Source of the DNA: Brassica napus
Taxonomy: Eukaryota; Streptophyta; Magnoliopsida; Brassicales; Brassicaceae
Direction of reading: 5' to 3'
NCBI RefSeq assembly: GCF_020379485.1
Contig: NC_063450.1
Span: 50,491,374-50,555,373 of the forward strand
Length of the DNA: 64,000 nt
Both the position numbers and the translations under genes were made by a program. Positions within the stretch are counted from its first letter, which is position 1. Each line of letters opens with the position of its first letter. Of the stretch, positions 22,249-34,499 are shown in pieces. The notes under the pieces were generated by a model. That model made no database searches. It was not told the origin of the DNA and saw only the letters and a program-made list of their open reading frames with translations.

Positions 22249-24688
22249 ATACCCCCATTGGCGAGACTCAGCTTGTTCTCAAGTGAGAAAGAAGGAAACT
22301 GATGCTTTACCTCTCTTGCTTTAAGCCACGAAGTCTCATGCGCAGGTAAATGACGCCAACGGATCAACACCTCCATAAACCCATCTTCGTCATAACGATG
22401 ATCAACCACATCCTCTGGTTCCACCACAATCTCTTCCGTGCTGTCCGGAGGTAGAGGCACAGCTAACTCTGGACTCCCAATCACAGGTTTCAACTGAGAT
22501 ATGTGAAAAACCGGGTGAATCTTGGAATGATCTGGTAACTTCAACTTGTACGCAACCTTCCCAATCCTCGACAAAACTTCAAAAGGGCCATAAAATCTTG
22601 CAGCTAACTTCTGAAACAGACACTGACTGACTGATTGTTGTCGATAGGGCCGTAATTTCAAATACACCATCGAGCCCACTGCTAACTCCAACTCACGACG
22701 ATGCTTATCAGCATTATTCTTCATGTGAGCTTGAGCTCTGAGTAAATTCTGTTTAATAGATCCCAGCATCGCGTCACGTTCCTTCAACATTGCATCAACC
22801 TCAAAGTTCGAACTCGCACCCTGTTCATATGGTAACAATGTCGGAGGTTCTCGTCCGTATACCAACTGAAACGGAGTACACTTCAAAGCCGTATGATATG
22901 CTGTATTATACCACAGTTCTGCCCAAGGAAGAAACTTGGACCAAGTCTTCGGGTGTGACGAAGCAAAACAGCGCAAATACGTTTCCACACAGCGGTTTAA
23001 CACCTCAGTTTGACCATCTGTCTGAGGGTGGAAAGCAGTGCTAAACCTCAATCTTGTGCCCGCCATGCGAAAGCATTCCTTCCAGAACTTGCTCAAGAAA
23101 ATCTTGTCTCTGTCAGAAATGATCGACTTAGGAAACCCGTGCAAACGAATGACCTCTTTACCAAACTTATGCGCGACATCCATTGCAGTAAAGGGGTGTT
23201 TCAAAGTCAGAAAATGACCATACTTGCTCAACCTATCGACCACCACCAGTATGACATTCACTCCTTGTGATGTAGGCAACCCTTCTATAAAGTCCATCGC
23301 TACATCCTCCCAAATCTGATTTGGTAATTCTATTGGCTGCAACAATCCAGCAGGAGAAAGCGTTGAGTACTTGTGTGTCTGGCATATTGCACAGGCGGCG
23401 ACATACTCTTGTACTCTCTTCCGCATTTTGGACCAATAGAAACTCAGCTTCACTCGTTGTAACGTCCTTAACACGCCTGCATGACCTCCCATAACACTGT
23501 CATGAGATTCCTGTAGAATCAATGGAATAAAGGCTGACGTTGATGGAATGACGAGACGTTGTTTATAAAACAAACGACCATTCGTCAAAGAAAACCCGCA
23601 TTTTACTTCCTTCCCCACTGCCAACTTCGCAACCAATTGTTGTATCTCCACATTATTATCAACCTCCGCATATAAATCTTGTAATTGCAAAGCCGAAGGA
23701 ACTGTCAACGCCAACAAATCAACTGTGACCCCTTCTGCTTTAGTGGCATGATCGATACGAGATAAGCCATCTGCCACTTTGTTTTCGCTCCCTACCTTGT
23801 ACTCAATATCGAACTTATAACCCAAGATCCTTGTTAGCCATCTCTGATAGTCAAGTGTAATCTCTCGCTGCTCCAAAAGATATTTAAGACTTTGCTGATC
23901 TGTTCTCACTACAAACCTTCTTCCAAGCAAATAGTGCCTCCACTTCTGTATAGACAGTACAATTGCCATCAATTCGCGCTCGTATATAGGTTTCTGTTGC
24001 TCCTTACTGGTCAACCCCCTACTGAAGAATGCAATAGGATGACCATCTTGCATTAGGACTGCTCCCAAACCAAACCCAGACGCATCAGATTCCACTATGA
24101 ACAGCTTTGTAAAATCGGGTAAAGCGAGCACCGGCGCTGATACCATTGCTCTCTTCAGTTCCTCAAACGCGGCCAGCGCTAATGTCGACCATAAAAACTG
24201 TTCCTTCTTCAATAGTGAGAGGCTTAGCAATACACCCATAGTGTTGCACGAATTTTCTATAGTAACCAGTTAACCCCAAGAATCCGCGTAAATCCTTCAC
24301 TGCCTTCGGTATTGGCCACTTCTGAACTGCTTCAATCTTCTGATTGTCTGTGGATACTCCTGCACTCGAGATCACATGACCCAGATATTCCACCTGCTTC
24401 TGAGCAAACGCACACTTCTTCCTGTTCGCAAATAGCTTCTGTTCCACAAACACATCCAGCACCATCTCTATGTGCTTCACATGCTCTTCCAACGTATAAC
24501 TATAGATCAGTATATCGTCGAAGAACACTAAAACAAATTTCCGCAAGAACTTTCTGAAAACGTCATTCATCAAAGCTTGGAACGTCGCAGGTGCGTTGGT
24601 AAGTCCAAATGGCATCACCAGAAATTCGTAGTGACTGTCATGGGTGCGGAACGCAGTTTTCTCAATGTCCACGCTCACCGCACCAATT

Positions 24689-24981
24689 TGTTAGAACTGA
24701 AGTGTATTTGATTAAGATCCGCCCAACCACCCTCTCTTAGTCTCACAGATCGAGTACTAAGCCAGAATACAATCTTCCTCTTCTCAGAGTCAAGCCCATA
24801 CCAAATCCCCCAACTCTAAACGACCATGGGTCCTCTTATATACTTGAGGCCCATGTACATTCCTTTAAACGATCGTAACTAACTCGTAACAACTTCTTCC
24901 ACGTCAGCAGTCTCCTCTTCTCTTCTTCCTTCTTCCAGCTGCTTCTTTCTCTTCCTCACATAGACCCTCCAGGGCATATCA
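24689..24981 (-). repeat. 5' LTR of the gypsy element
   Basis: 293 bp, near-identical to the LTR at 21955-22248. It ends TTCTAACA on the minus strand, directly followed by the truncated polyprotein sequence. Confidence 0.92.
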
Positions 24982-25316
24982 ACTTCATCATCAAACTCGG
25001 TTGCATGCGAAGCTCTTCATCAACCTTTGGACGCTGGCCCTTGTCCCATGTGCAGTATCACGGGTTGCTGCGGTTGCGCATTCCCACGGCGTGAAGAGAT
25101 AAAAAAAGGAGAAGAAGCACAAAGGTGTGAGGCAAAAGCCATCAGGTAAATGGTCGGCGGAGATATGGGATCCGAGTTTGCAAGGACGAAGATGGCTTGG
25201 AACGTTTCCAACAGCTGAAATGGCAGCGGAGGCTTATGAATTATGATGATGCGGCGGCTAAGCTTGTCAAAAGAAAGGCATCAAGAAGTGGCACAGAGAA
25301 CGGAGAGGAAGCATGA

Positions 25317-26987
25317 ACAGAAACGAAGACGGGGGAAGATGGTTGAGAATTCTTCTGTTCGTGTTTCATTTGAAGTAACACGTGCATTGGAGTTATTATA
25401 ACACATGCATTGGAGTTATTATAATATACAAAATCGTTACACATATCATTTATTTCATTGACCAGATTCTTTTACATGTGTTAAATATTGTATGTTACTA
25501 TATAGATTGTTTATTTTCAGTTTATTTGGCTTTATAAACTAAATTCGATGTTTTTCCATTTTTCATATTTCTATAATATTATTTTAAAAGTCTACTACGT
25601 CAAATGTCAATTTTTACGATGGTTAATAATGGAAGTACTCTTAATGAATTTAAAATATTATTTTACTTATCATTATTAAGTTTATTTTCCTTTTTATTTA
25701 TTAGATTTTTTTTAATTAGATTTTAATTTAATTTCTTTTTTTTTTCCAATAACATATATTAAAAAAATTTTAAAAACAAATAAAACGAATTTTTAAATAA
25801 AATTTATCTATAATGTGATTTCATAAAAAAAGTTGACAAAAATAATCTTTGATATTAATAAAAATAATAAAATAACAATATATTATTTATAGTAATATTG
25901 TATTTTTGTACACATTTAAATTATGGGATACCCTTAACATTTTGAAAATAAAAATAAAATGTTAATTAATTTTAATAATTTATTTCTTTTGTAAAACATA
26001 TATGCATGAAATTCAAAATATTTTCTTTATATTCCTTTATGTAATTTTTAATCAATCCACACTTTAACTATTTTGTCTATTTGATTCTCAGAAAAATATA
26101 TGTTATTTTAATATAAAATCTTACTAAAAGATATTTATTTGTTTAAGAGATCAACCAATATAAATACAAAAAAAACTAATCAAAATTTTAATATATTTAG
26201 AACAAAAAAATTTATAATGGTTGAATTCAGAGAAGTAGATGTAATCTAACGTAATTAAACCGACTAGATATTATATAAAAAAATCACATGTCTAATAAAA
26301 ATAATAATATTAATAATAATAATATAAATTATTGAAATTAAAAGTAAAAAATATTAATCAATATTATAATATATTTATTTTAAAATATTTATATTTGTGC
26401 ATGAGTACGGAAGAATCTCCTAGTTATTATTATGGTTTAAGTGTTGCATGAAATTAAGTTTGGTTGTATTGTTCTTGTTTGAAATCATTATTTGTAATAA
26501 GATAAACAAGGAGGGATAGTTTGAAAAGTCAGAAACTTCACACAATATTTTTGTATTTGTACACAAAAGTCTGAGCCCAAAAGTTAATAACAAACCTAAC
26601 AAACCCAAAAGTTAATAACAAACCTAATAACAAACCCAAAAGTTAATAACAAACCCCAAGTTCCATAGATTAAACACGGAATTCAGTGGCCGGCAGATGG
26701 ATTTGTTAACGAGTGACTTAGTCAGATGTTCTACAAGCTACAACAGTAGAGACCAGGACCAGATGTTCTACGAGCTACAACAGTAGACACCATAACCAGT
26801 CTTGGGCCAAGCCTAATGAAACATTCGCCTCAGACTTCCAATTTTTTTAAAAAAAATTTATATGTAAATAGATCCCTAAATTTATAAAATAAATTTTTTT
26901 AGGCTTCCAAATTTTTAAAATCTTTATCAAATGGTCTCAGATCCTCAAACTCTCAGGACCGACATTGGTAGAGACTCATCGAAATAA
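25317..26987. other. Downstream flank of ERF B
   Basis: The ERF-type 3' sequence is split by about 900 bp of extremely AT-rich DNA (25540-26420). The shared GTTGCATGAAATTAAGTTTG motif resumes at 26443. Tandem copies of AAAAGTTAATAACAAACC lie at about 26579-26656. The last part (26660-26985) matches the region downstream of ERF C (39860-39980). No gene seen. Confidence 0.5.
26579..26656 (+). repeat. Short tandem repeat (AAAAGTTAATAACAAACC units)
   Basis: Three to four imperfect copies of CCCAAAAGTTAATAACAAAC in direct orientation. Interspersed AACCTAACAA and AACCTAATAA variants show unit slippage. Confidence 0.75.
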
Positions 26988-27104
26988 AGGAGATATATCA
27001 TTAAGGGTTATTATTGTAATTAGTAAATACCTAATCCCTTATGTATTCAGTATAAATACTGTACAAATACCTATCAATAAAGCATTCAGCCTCCTTTCAT
27101 ACAT
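26988..27104 (+). repeat. 5' LTR of the copia element
   Basis: About 117 bp with a TATAAATACTG box (about 27051) and CAATAAAG. It differs from the 3' LTR at only a few positions. Confidence 0.8.
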
Positions 27105-30100
27105 GATATCAGAGCTGAATACGATACCTTAAAAAAAAATTTCCGCCGCTCTTTACTCTCATCTCTTCTTCTTCTTCATCCTCTGTTTCTTCTCTTCTCT
27201 CTCTTATTCACCATGTCCGGTGGCTCACCTACTTCTTCACACGAGACGATACTCGTCTCCGGTACACGTACGCTGCTCAATGTGAACATGACCAACGTCA
27301 CGAAGCTGACCTTTACCAACTACCTCATGTGGAATCGTCAAGTCCACTCTCTCCTTGATGGTTATGATCTAGCTGGTCATATGGATGGATCTATGGAGAT
27401 CCCATCACCAACACTCACAACTGAAGGTCAAGTTATTGTCAACAATGAGTACTCCATCTAGAAGCGCCAAGATAAGCTTCTTTACAATGCGCTACTTGGC
27501 ACCATCACGGCCCCTGTCCAAGCGATCCTCGCTACAACCACCACTGCAGCCGATATATGGCACACGCTAGCTACTACATATGCGAAGCCAAGTCGAGGTC
27601 ACATACTACAATTGCGTCAACAGCTCAAACAATGGACCAAGGGGACTAAGTCCATAGATGAGTATGTGCAGGGACTTACGACTCGCTTTGATCACTTGGC
27701 TCTGCTTGAGAAGCCGCTTGATCATGAAGACAAGATTGAGTTCATTCTCTAGGAACTCCCTGAGGATTACAAGACGGTGGTGGATCAGATCGCTGGCAGA
27801 GACACCACTCCCTCAGTTACGGAAATCCATGAGAAGCTCATTCAACACGAGCTCAAGCTTACTGCAAAGACTGAGCTCATCCCGTCAGTACCGGTTACGG
27901 CTAATGTTGCAACCTCTCGTGGCCACAACAACAACACTCGTGGTCATGGCCGATCCAACATGGGCTCTACAATGGCAACTGGAACAATCGCATGAACAAC
28001 TACAACAATCAAGGCTATACACCACGACCATACTAGGGAAGGTGTCAAATCTGTGGCATCCATGGTCACAGTGCTCGTACTTGCTCTCAACTCCAGCTTC
28101 ATGAAACCGCAGGAAGCTCGAACCAGTCATCAGTGTCCTCGTATGCTCCATGCCAACCTCGTGCTAACATGGCCTCTGCTGCAATGTACAACCCCAACAA
28201 CTGGCTCCTAGACAGCAAAGCCACTCACCATCTCATGATAGACCTCAACAACCTCGCTCTCCATCAACCTTACACTGGTGGGGAAGAGGTCACAATCGCT
28301 GATGGTACTGGTTTGCTTATAACACATACTGGTTCTGCACTTATTGCTACTCCTCATCGTTCTCTTAAGCTGAGAGATGTGCTATATGTTCCGAATGTTA
28401 AGAGAAATCTTATATTGGTTTATAAAATGTGCAACACTAATGGCGTTTCAATTGAATTATTTCATGCACACTTTCAGGTGAAGGATCTCAGCACAGGGGA
28501 CCAGTTGCTCCAAGGCAAAACTAAGAACGAACTATATGAGTGGCCGGTTCAGTTGTCTTCTCCAATGTCGTTGTTTGCTTCACCAAATCAGAAACCAGAT
28601 CTTCTCTCCTAGCACGCTCGTCTTGGACACCCAGCGTTACCAGTTCTGAAGTCTCTAGTTTCAAAATTTTCTTTACAAGTCTCGTTGTCTTCTACAAATG
28701 ATTTGTTATGTTTGGACTGATCTATCAATAAAAGTCATAAGATGCCGTTTTATTCAAACACAATTGTGTCGTCTCATCCTCTCGAGTACTTGTACACGGA
28801 CGTGTGGTCCTCTCCGGTTGCGCCAATTGATGGCTACAAGTATTACCTTGTCATTGTTGATCTATACACACGCTATATGTGGTTGTATCCGCTAAAGCTT
28901 AAGTCGCAAGTTCTTGACACCTTCATCAAATTGAAAGCTTTGGTGGAAAACAAGTTCAAGCAAAAGATTGGCACCTTGTACTCGGATAATGGAGGTGAGT
29001 TCATTGCTCTATGTCAGCTCCTAGCGACTCACGGCATTACTCACCTAACGACACCTCCACACACTCCTGAGCTGAATGGAATCTCCGAACGGAAACACAG
29101 ACACGTTGTCGAGACTGGTCTCACACTTCTTGGGCAAGCGTCGATGCCCACTACTTACTGGAGTTATGCATTCACTAGGTCCGTTTACCTCATTAACAGG
29201 ATGCCTACACCGGTGCTTGACAATGAGTCTCCTTATGCGAAGCTGTTTGGCCAGGTTCCCAACTATCAGAAGCTGCGTGTCTTTGGAACCGCGCTCTGCA
29301 TCCTGTGTGTTCCTTGGTTACTCCTTGACGCAAAGTGTGTATCTCTGCCTTCATCGAGACTCTGGTCGCATCTACACGTCACGCCATGTGGTGTTCAATG
29401 AGAGAAGATTCCCTTTTGCGTCTTCTTCGACTCAGACAACTATGCTTGCTCAGACTCCAGAAACGCAACATCTCCCCCGTGCTTTGATCCTCACCAACAA
29501 AGCCCACAAGCATCATCGTCTCCACTTGCGTCTCTGTCTCCAGCTTCTCCGCAGCAAGATCCGATCGCTCCAGTGTTTCAGCCACAACCTGAGACTCAGC
29601 CCCAACCGTCCTCCAGTACAACTCCTATCGCAAACACTGAGCCAAACCCAAGCCCAACCGCAACCTCCTCGAATGCGTCCTCTTCATCACCCTCTCCTTC
29701 ACCTTCACCATCACCTGCTCCTGCTCCACCTGAGCCACAACACCCAAACCATCACCCCATGAAAACTCGTTCGAAAAACAATATATCCAAGCCTAAAACC
29801 AAAACCTCTCTTCTAGCCTTTGTCCCGAAACTTAAACCAAAGATACCTAAAACCGTGGCTGAAGCACTAAAGGATCCTAGATGGAGACAAGCGATGGTCG
29901 ATGAGATAAACGCTCACCTCCGCAATGGGACTTCAGAACTCGTTCCACCAGAACAGTATCAGAACGTCGTCGACTGTAAGTGGGTCTTCACAATAAAATA
30001 TAGAGCTAACGGTGAGATTGATAGGTATAAGGCCCGGCTTGTGGCGAAAAGATTCCATCAGCAACATGGTTATGATTTCACATAGACATTTAGTCCAGTT

Positions 30101-31387
30101 ATCAAGTCCATGACGGTGAGATCTGTGTTACATGTTGCGGTCACAAAGGGCTGGAGCCTTCGCCAACTTGACGTCAATAACGCTTTTCTTCAAGGAACGT
30201 TGGAAGAGGAGGTATATGTCACACAACCACCTGGTTTTGTGGATTAGGATCGACCACACTATGTGTGTCGCCTGAGGAAGGCCCCCTATGGGCTCAAGCA
30301 AGCGCCCCGGGCGTGGTATCAAGAACTTCGGTCTTACCTTCTCACGCAAGGGTTCGTAAATTCCACGGCTGATACCTCACTCTTCACCTTCCATCGTCGG
30401 TCAGATGTTATTTATCTCCTCGTCTACGTTGATGACATGGTAATCACTGGCAACAACAACAAATTGATTGATCGGTTCATCGCGACTATCTCATCACGTT
30501 TCTCTCTGAAAGACTTTGGTGAGCTGAGTTATTTTCTGGGTATAGAGGCAACTCGGACCTTCAAGGGTCTGCATTTGATACAAAAGAAGTATGTCATAGA
30601 CCTACTCACACTCACGAACACGATGGATGCGCGACTGGTCTCCACGCCAATGGCTCCAATGCCTAAACTATCTCTCACCTCCGGCACTCCCATGGAGAAT
30701 CCTAGCGAATATCGAGCAGTCCTATGGAGTCTGCAGTACCTTGCGCTTCCCAGATCTGATATTACATTTCTGGTCAATCGTCTCTCTCAATATATGCAGT
30801 GACCGACAGACCTCCACTGGCAAGCTGTCAAGTGAATCCTCCGTTATGTCACCAGAACATCTGCTCATGGCATTCTTCTTCGTGCTGACACGCCTCTGAA
30901 GCTCCACGCCTACACTGATGCTGATTGGGCAGGTGACGCGGATGATTATTGCTCCACGAATGCATACATAGTTTATCTTGGTGGCAATCCGATCTCCTGG
31001 AGCTCAAAGAAACAAACCGGCGTTGTCAGGTCCTCCACGGAAGCGGAATATCGAGCTGTTGCTAATGCCGCTTCTGAGGTACTCTGGGTATGTTCTCTGT
31101 TTACAGACTTGCGCATACCACTGCCCAAAATGCCAGTACTATATTGTGATAATGTTGGTGCAGCCTACCTCGCTGCAAATCATGTTTTCCATTCACGAAT
31201 GAAGCATATAGCACTCGACTTTCCCCTCATCAGACATCACGTTCAGGCTGGGGCACTAAGAGTTTCTAACCTCTCCACGAAAGATCAACTCGTCGATGCT
31301 CTCACAAAACCGCTTCCTCGACCTCGGTTTCTTGAGCTTATGAACAAGATTGGAGTCACTCAAGTCCCTCCATCTTGAGGGGGCGTA

Positions 31388-31504
31388 TAGGAGATATATC
31401 ATTAAGGGTTACTATTGTAATTAGTGAATACTTAATCCCTTATGTATTCTGTATAAATACTGTACAAATACCTATCAATAAAGCATTCAGCCTCCTTTCA
31501 TACA
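31388..31504 (+). repeat. 3' LTR of the copia element
   Basis: About 117-bp partner of the 5' LTR, starting right after the polypurine tract. It reads GTATAAATACTGTACAAAT, as in the 5' copy. Confidence 0.8.
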
Positions 31505-31940
31505 GCCAAAGCTCCTAAAGCAAATCTAGCAGTCTTGTGTGCCTCTACATCTTTTCTAGCTCTGACTGATAACTGATGTAGTAGTGTTACTTCTGAGCTG
31601 GACTCGGTGCAGGTTCCAGCACGAGAGCAATATTGATACGCCCGTTTGATGATGAATAAGGAGAAGGAGCAGAGGACAAGCTTGTGGAAGAAGGAACACG
31701 GGCGGAATGTGGAGAAGAATATACAAAAATGAAATATTCCCTAATGGCTTTATTTGACAAAAACCCTTATTCATCATAACTAACAAGTACCACAATCCTC
31801 ACTATACTTTGCTTGCGAACCTCATATAAAGAAAACATATGTAGACCAAAACATTATATTCACAACCACATTATTAATTCTTAAGTTGAATACTTTCATT
31901 TAATAAGCTAACTAAACTGTTAAAAAGGAGGGATTGTGTC
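31505..31940. other. Left part of ERF C's upstream flank
   Basis: 31505-31790 is unassigned; a minus-strand frame around 31505-31570 could be an exon scrap. From about 31795 it matches the upstream flank of copy A (GAAAACATATGT, then CACAACCACATTA). Confidence 0.4.
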
Positions 31941-32162
31941 CAGTGGTGGAGGTAGAGTGTAATGGGGGGGGGGGGGGGGGGGGGTCAATTGACACACATG
32001 GATTTTATAAATAACACTAGTTTTTACCAAATATATTATGTTGACCCCTACAAAAACAAAATATTGACCCTTATAGAAATTCTTTTTTGAAGTGTAGTCC
32101 AATTGTGACTCTCCTGAGTAAATTTCCTGTCTCCGACACAAGCCTCTGCCACTGCTTGTGTC
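31933..32162. mobile_element. Short hAT-type MITE with an internal run of 21 G
   Basis: The element (31941-32154, 214 bp) starts CAGTGGTGGAGG and ends CCTCTGCCACTG. These ends are complementary at 10 of 12 positions. The flanking 8-mers are ATTGTGTC (31933-31940) and CTTGTGTC (32155-32162), an 8-bp target duplication with one mismatch. Copy A has the empty site (GGGTTTGTGTCGCA, about 18906). A homopolymer of 21 G occupies 31964-31984. No coding capacity. Confidence 0.78.
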
Positions 32163-32317
32163 GCATGCAAACCATCTGAAACGTCCCATGCATCATGTTG
32201 TCATTCTGTCATGTCCCGTAATTCTACATGACTTAATTTGTCTGGCAAGATTTTCGCATCTTTTCTAAATACCAACTCAATATTCAGCGGCGTAAACCTG
32301 CGAAACATAAGGTGGTT

Positions 32318-32697
32318 ACTATTAGACTGTATTGGGCTGATAATGTATTGTATGTAACTCGATTTGTATAACGAGAATATAGTTGTATATATGAAGCTTG
32401 CCTCAGTTACTTTAAGAATAATTAAGAAGAATGTTTACATACTGCTGAGATTTCTTGACATGGTATCAAAGCTAGAAACCTAAATACTACAAGGTTTTGC
32501 TCTTTGATTCTGAGATCTCTTGTCCACTGCAAGGTCTCGTGTGTTGACAATTCCCTTTGAAACTATGGCTGGTACAAGATCTGCTCTCACTGCTACAACG
32601 ATGCAAGCCCGTACAAAAATTCGAAGAGCGATTTGGCCATATAATCTTACTTCAGGCGATAATCCAGGAAAGCTTATCTCCAAATCGTCCTTCGCAT
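32318..32697 (+). mobile_element. Ty1/copia fragment: LTR, primer site and gag start
   Basis: An LTR-like stretch (about 32328-32460, ending TTCTTGACA) is followed at 32461 by TGGTATCAAAGC, the tRNA-Met primer site. Next comes a gag start at 32564 (MAGTRSALTATTMQARTK; then WPYNLTSGDNPGKLISKSS), after which copy A-type flank resumes. The rest of the element is absent. Copy A has the uninterrupted sequence (AACATAAGGTGGTTGTAGAC, about 19050), confirming insertion in the C unit only. Confidence 0.72.
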
Positions 32698-33131
32698 GAC
32701 TAGTTCATCGTGATTGACGACCCAGTTTTTCAATATACGGGTCACCCAACCTGCCTCATCATAGTTTCACACCATACTTCAGAAATATTTGATTTTGTCC
32801 CATTATTAGTCAATGCATCGTGACTGATGTTTAGTGTAATGGACTACGTAAAAAGAAAACAATGATCCTTAACCATCGAAAAGTTTGATAACGCAGCCAG
32901 CATTGAGAATATTAACACACATAATGGAAGTAGACCACTGATACGTTACAAACAAATTCAAAAACTTTTAAACATCAAGAAAAAGATGTACATGTTAGAG
33001 CATCTTTATCGCTCGTGTTTAGCGCGTCTCTTAGGGATAATTAGGATTAAAAAATAAAAAGCATAAGACACAGCTCTTAAATAAGGCCGGGAAGCAACGT
33101 TGTTTACCTAGCACGTGTCAACAAATGAGAA

Positions 33132-33136
<5 letters not shown>

Positions 33137-33230
<94 letters not shown>

Positions 33231-33244
33231 TCTCTCTCTCTCTC
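33137..33244 (+). repeat. (TC)n microsatellite
   Basis: About 54 CT/TC dinucleotides with a single interruption near 33226, near the left end of the Harbinger element. Likely length-polymorphic. Confidence 0.97.
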
Positions 33245-34499
33245 ATCGTCTCTGCCGAAGAAAGGCGATTTGGATTCTCGCGGTGGCTCTGGTCTCGACG
33301 GTGACGTCTCCCCCGGTGGCTCGCGTCGGTGACCTCAATCTCAGTGGTTCTCCTCGACGGCGACAGACCTCGCGCTCGGTGGCTCTCCTCAAATCGAAAG
33401 GTAAGCGGTTTTTGTGTTCTATGAATTTGCATGTCTCTGATTAAGCATCTTCTGGTTCTGATCGGTTGTTTTTTGGGTGTTATTTGTTGGTTAGGTGTGT
33501 CGGTGGCGACGGAGCTCTCTCTCGGTGGAGACGAAGCTCTCTCTCTTTCTCGTCGATTCGATGTATCAGTGGCGACGGAGCTCTCCTCGGCGGCAACGGA
33601 GCTATCTTCGGTGGAGACGAAGCTCTCTGTCGGCGAAGGTAAAGCTTATGTTTCAAGTTCATAAAATTTTGTAAATTTTGATTTGTTTGATTTGGTTTGT
33701 TCTGTCTTGAGATGGATTGATCAAATATGATTTGTTTGCAAATTTGTTTCAGTTAAGATGGATGGATGAAAATATATTTGTTTGTAAGTTTGTTTCAACT
33801 TGAATTTGTTTCAGTTAAGATGGAAGAATCAAATATGATGTTCTGTCTTTGATAAAATCATTTTGATATGTTCTGACTTTGTGTTTGTTTGTATGTTTTA
33901 ATCCTTGAAATCGTATATATTAATCATGTGCATGTATTTTTTTCGCATTTGATTCTCTGTCGTAAACTAATTCATTCATATGTGCATGTCTGTTTGTGTG
34001 TTAAAATGTGTGGATCGAGGGTACGAAACGAAGGAATCTCAAAGCAGAGGAGTACATTTGGTCTTCGCAATACAGGTAGATGTCTTCTTCTCTTTAATTG
34101 ATTGAACGCTTTTTGGTTGTTTTATGAATGTATGTTGAACTGTAATAAATGTGTTGGTTAGAGGTAGAATATGGTTGTGTGATAAATGAAACTGATGGTT
34201 AGCTAGTAATTACGGTGATGAATGTTGTTTATGAGTTAGATAAATGTCAAATATATTTGGTTGTGTGAGTGATGAATGCGTTTATCTTTCTCTCCTCTAT
34301 TATACGGAATCCTTTATCTCTTCCATCTATCAAACGTGCGTTCTTCTTTTCCATCTCTCTTATCTTCCATCTCTCTTTTCTATTACTTAATTCATATTCA
34401 AATATGGATTCTAATATATATTTGAATGTAAATTTTGTTGATCGTTTTCAAAGTCAACAAAATAGTGGCATTGGTTTAAAATTTTCTCTTATTCCTTTA

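Larger units (their letters stand above)
21955..24981 (-). mobile_element. Ty3/gypsy chromovirus-type LTR retrotransposon, internally deleted, inserted in ERF B
   Basis: Two LTRs (21955-22248 and 24689-24981) start TGATATGCCC and end TTCTAACA on the minus strand. They flank 2.4 kb of polyprotein sequence, with 5-bp duplications ACTTC at 21950-21954 and 24982-24986. Reading on the minus strand, the internal part opens in the middle of reverse transcriptase ([31 protein letters not shown]). RNase H follows ([18 protein letters not shown]), then the integrase zinc-binding HHCC and DDE core ([34 protein letters not shown]) and a chromodomain-like end ([17 protein letters not shown]). Gag, protease and the first half of RT are missing, as is any clear tRNA primer site. 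A frameshift near 24207 separates RT from RNase H. A polypurine tract (AATGGGGGTAT) abuts the 3' LTR. Confidence 0.93.
21828..25316 (+). pseudogene. AP2/ERF gene copy B, disrupted by a gypsy insertion and frameshifts
   Basis: The N-terminal part starts at 21828 (MNYSEKNISSDQIPSRLTRD, then [19 protein letters not shown]). It is cut at 21954 by an LTR retrotransposon and resumes at 24982 ([32 protein letters not shown]). Independently of the insertion it carries a 2-base length change near the junction and one extra A in the AAAAAAA run near 25100. A tandem change gives GCTTATGAATTATGATGATG with stops in the AP2 domain. It lacks the intron of copies A and C and reads KPSG-KW continuously. The AP2 region nevertheless keeps [20 protein letters not shown] and [11 protein letters not shown], closer to consensus (E where A and C have K). 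Non-functional. Confidence 0.85.
26988..31504 (+). mobile_element. Degenerate Ty1/copia LTR retrotransposon with short LTRs
   Basis: The about 117-bp LTRs (26988-27104, 31388-31504) share GGAGATATATCATTAAGGG and end CTCCTTTCATACA. The left LTR is followed by a tRNA-Met-type primer site (TGATATCAGAGCT). The right one is preceded by a polypurine tract (TTGAGGGGGCG). Domains run gag (27213; FTNYLMWNRQVHSLLDGYDL), protease (NWLLDSKATHHL, 28200), integrase (VDLYTRYMWLYP, YSDNGGEF, TPELNGISERKHR), RT (YKARLVAKRFHQQHGYDFT, YLLVYVDDMVITGN) and RNase H (STEAEYRAVANAASE; DALTKPLPRPRF). Integrase before RT defines copia. The protease DSGA is DSKA. Many stops break it (about 27460, 27751, 27994, 28610, 30083, 30246, 30800), so it is dead. 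No clear 5-bp target duplication; the right flank does not continue the left. Confidence 0.92.

Noticed and set aside
31556..31795. Minus-strand ORF right of the copia element
   Set aside because: Leu/Ile-rich low-complexity frame, with no family recognised.
33115..33444. Open frame encoding a long Ser-Leu repeat
   Set aside because: It is a translation of the (CT)n microsatellite; no homology beyond low complexity.
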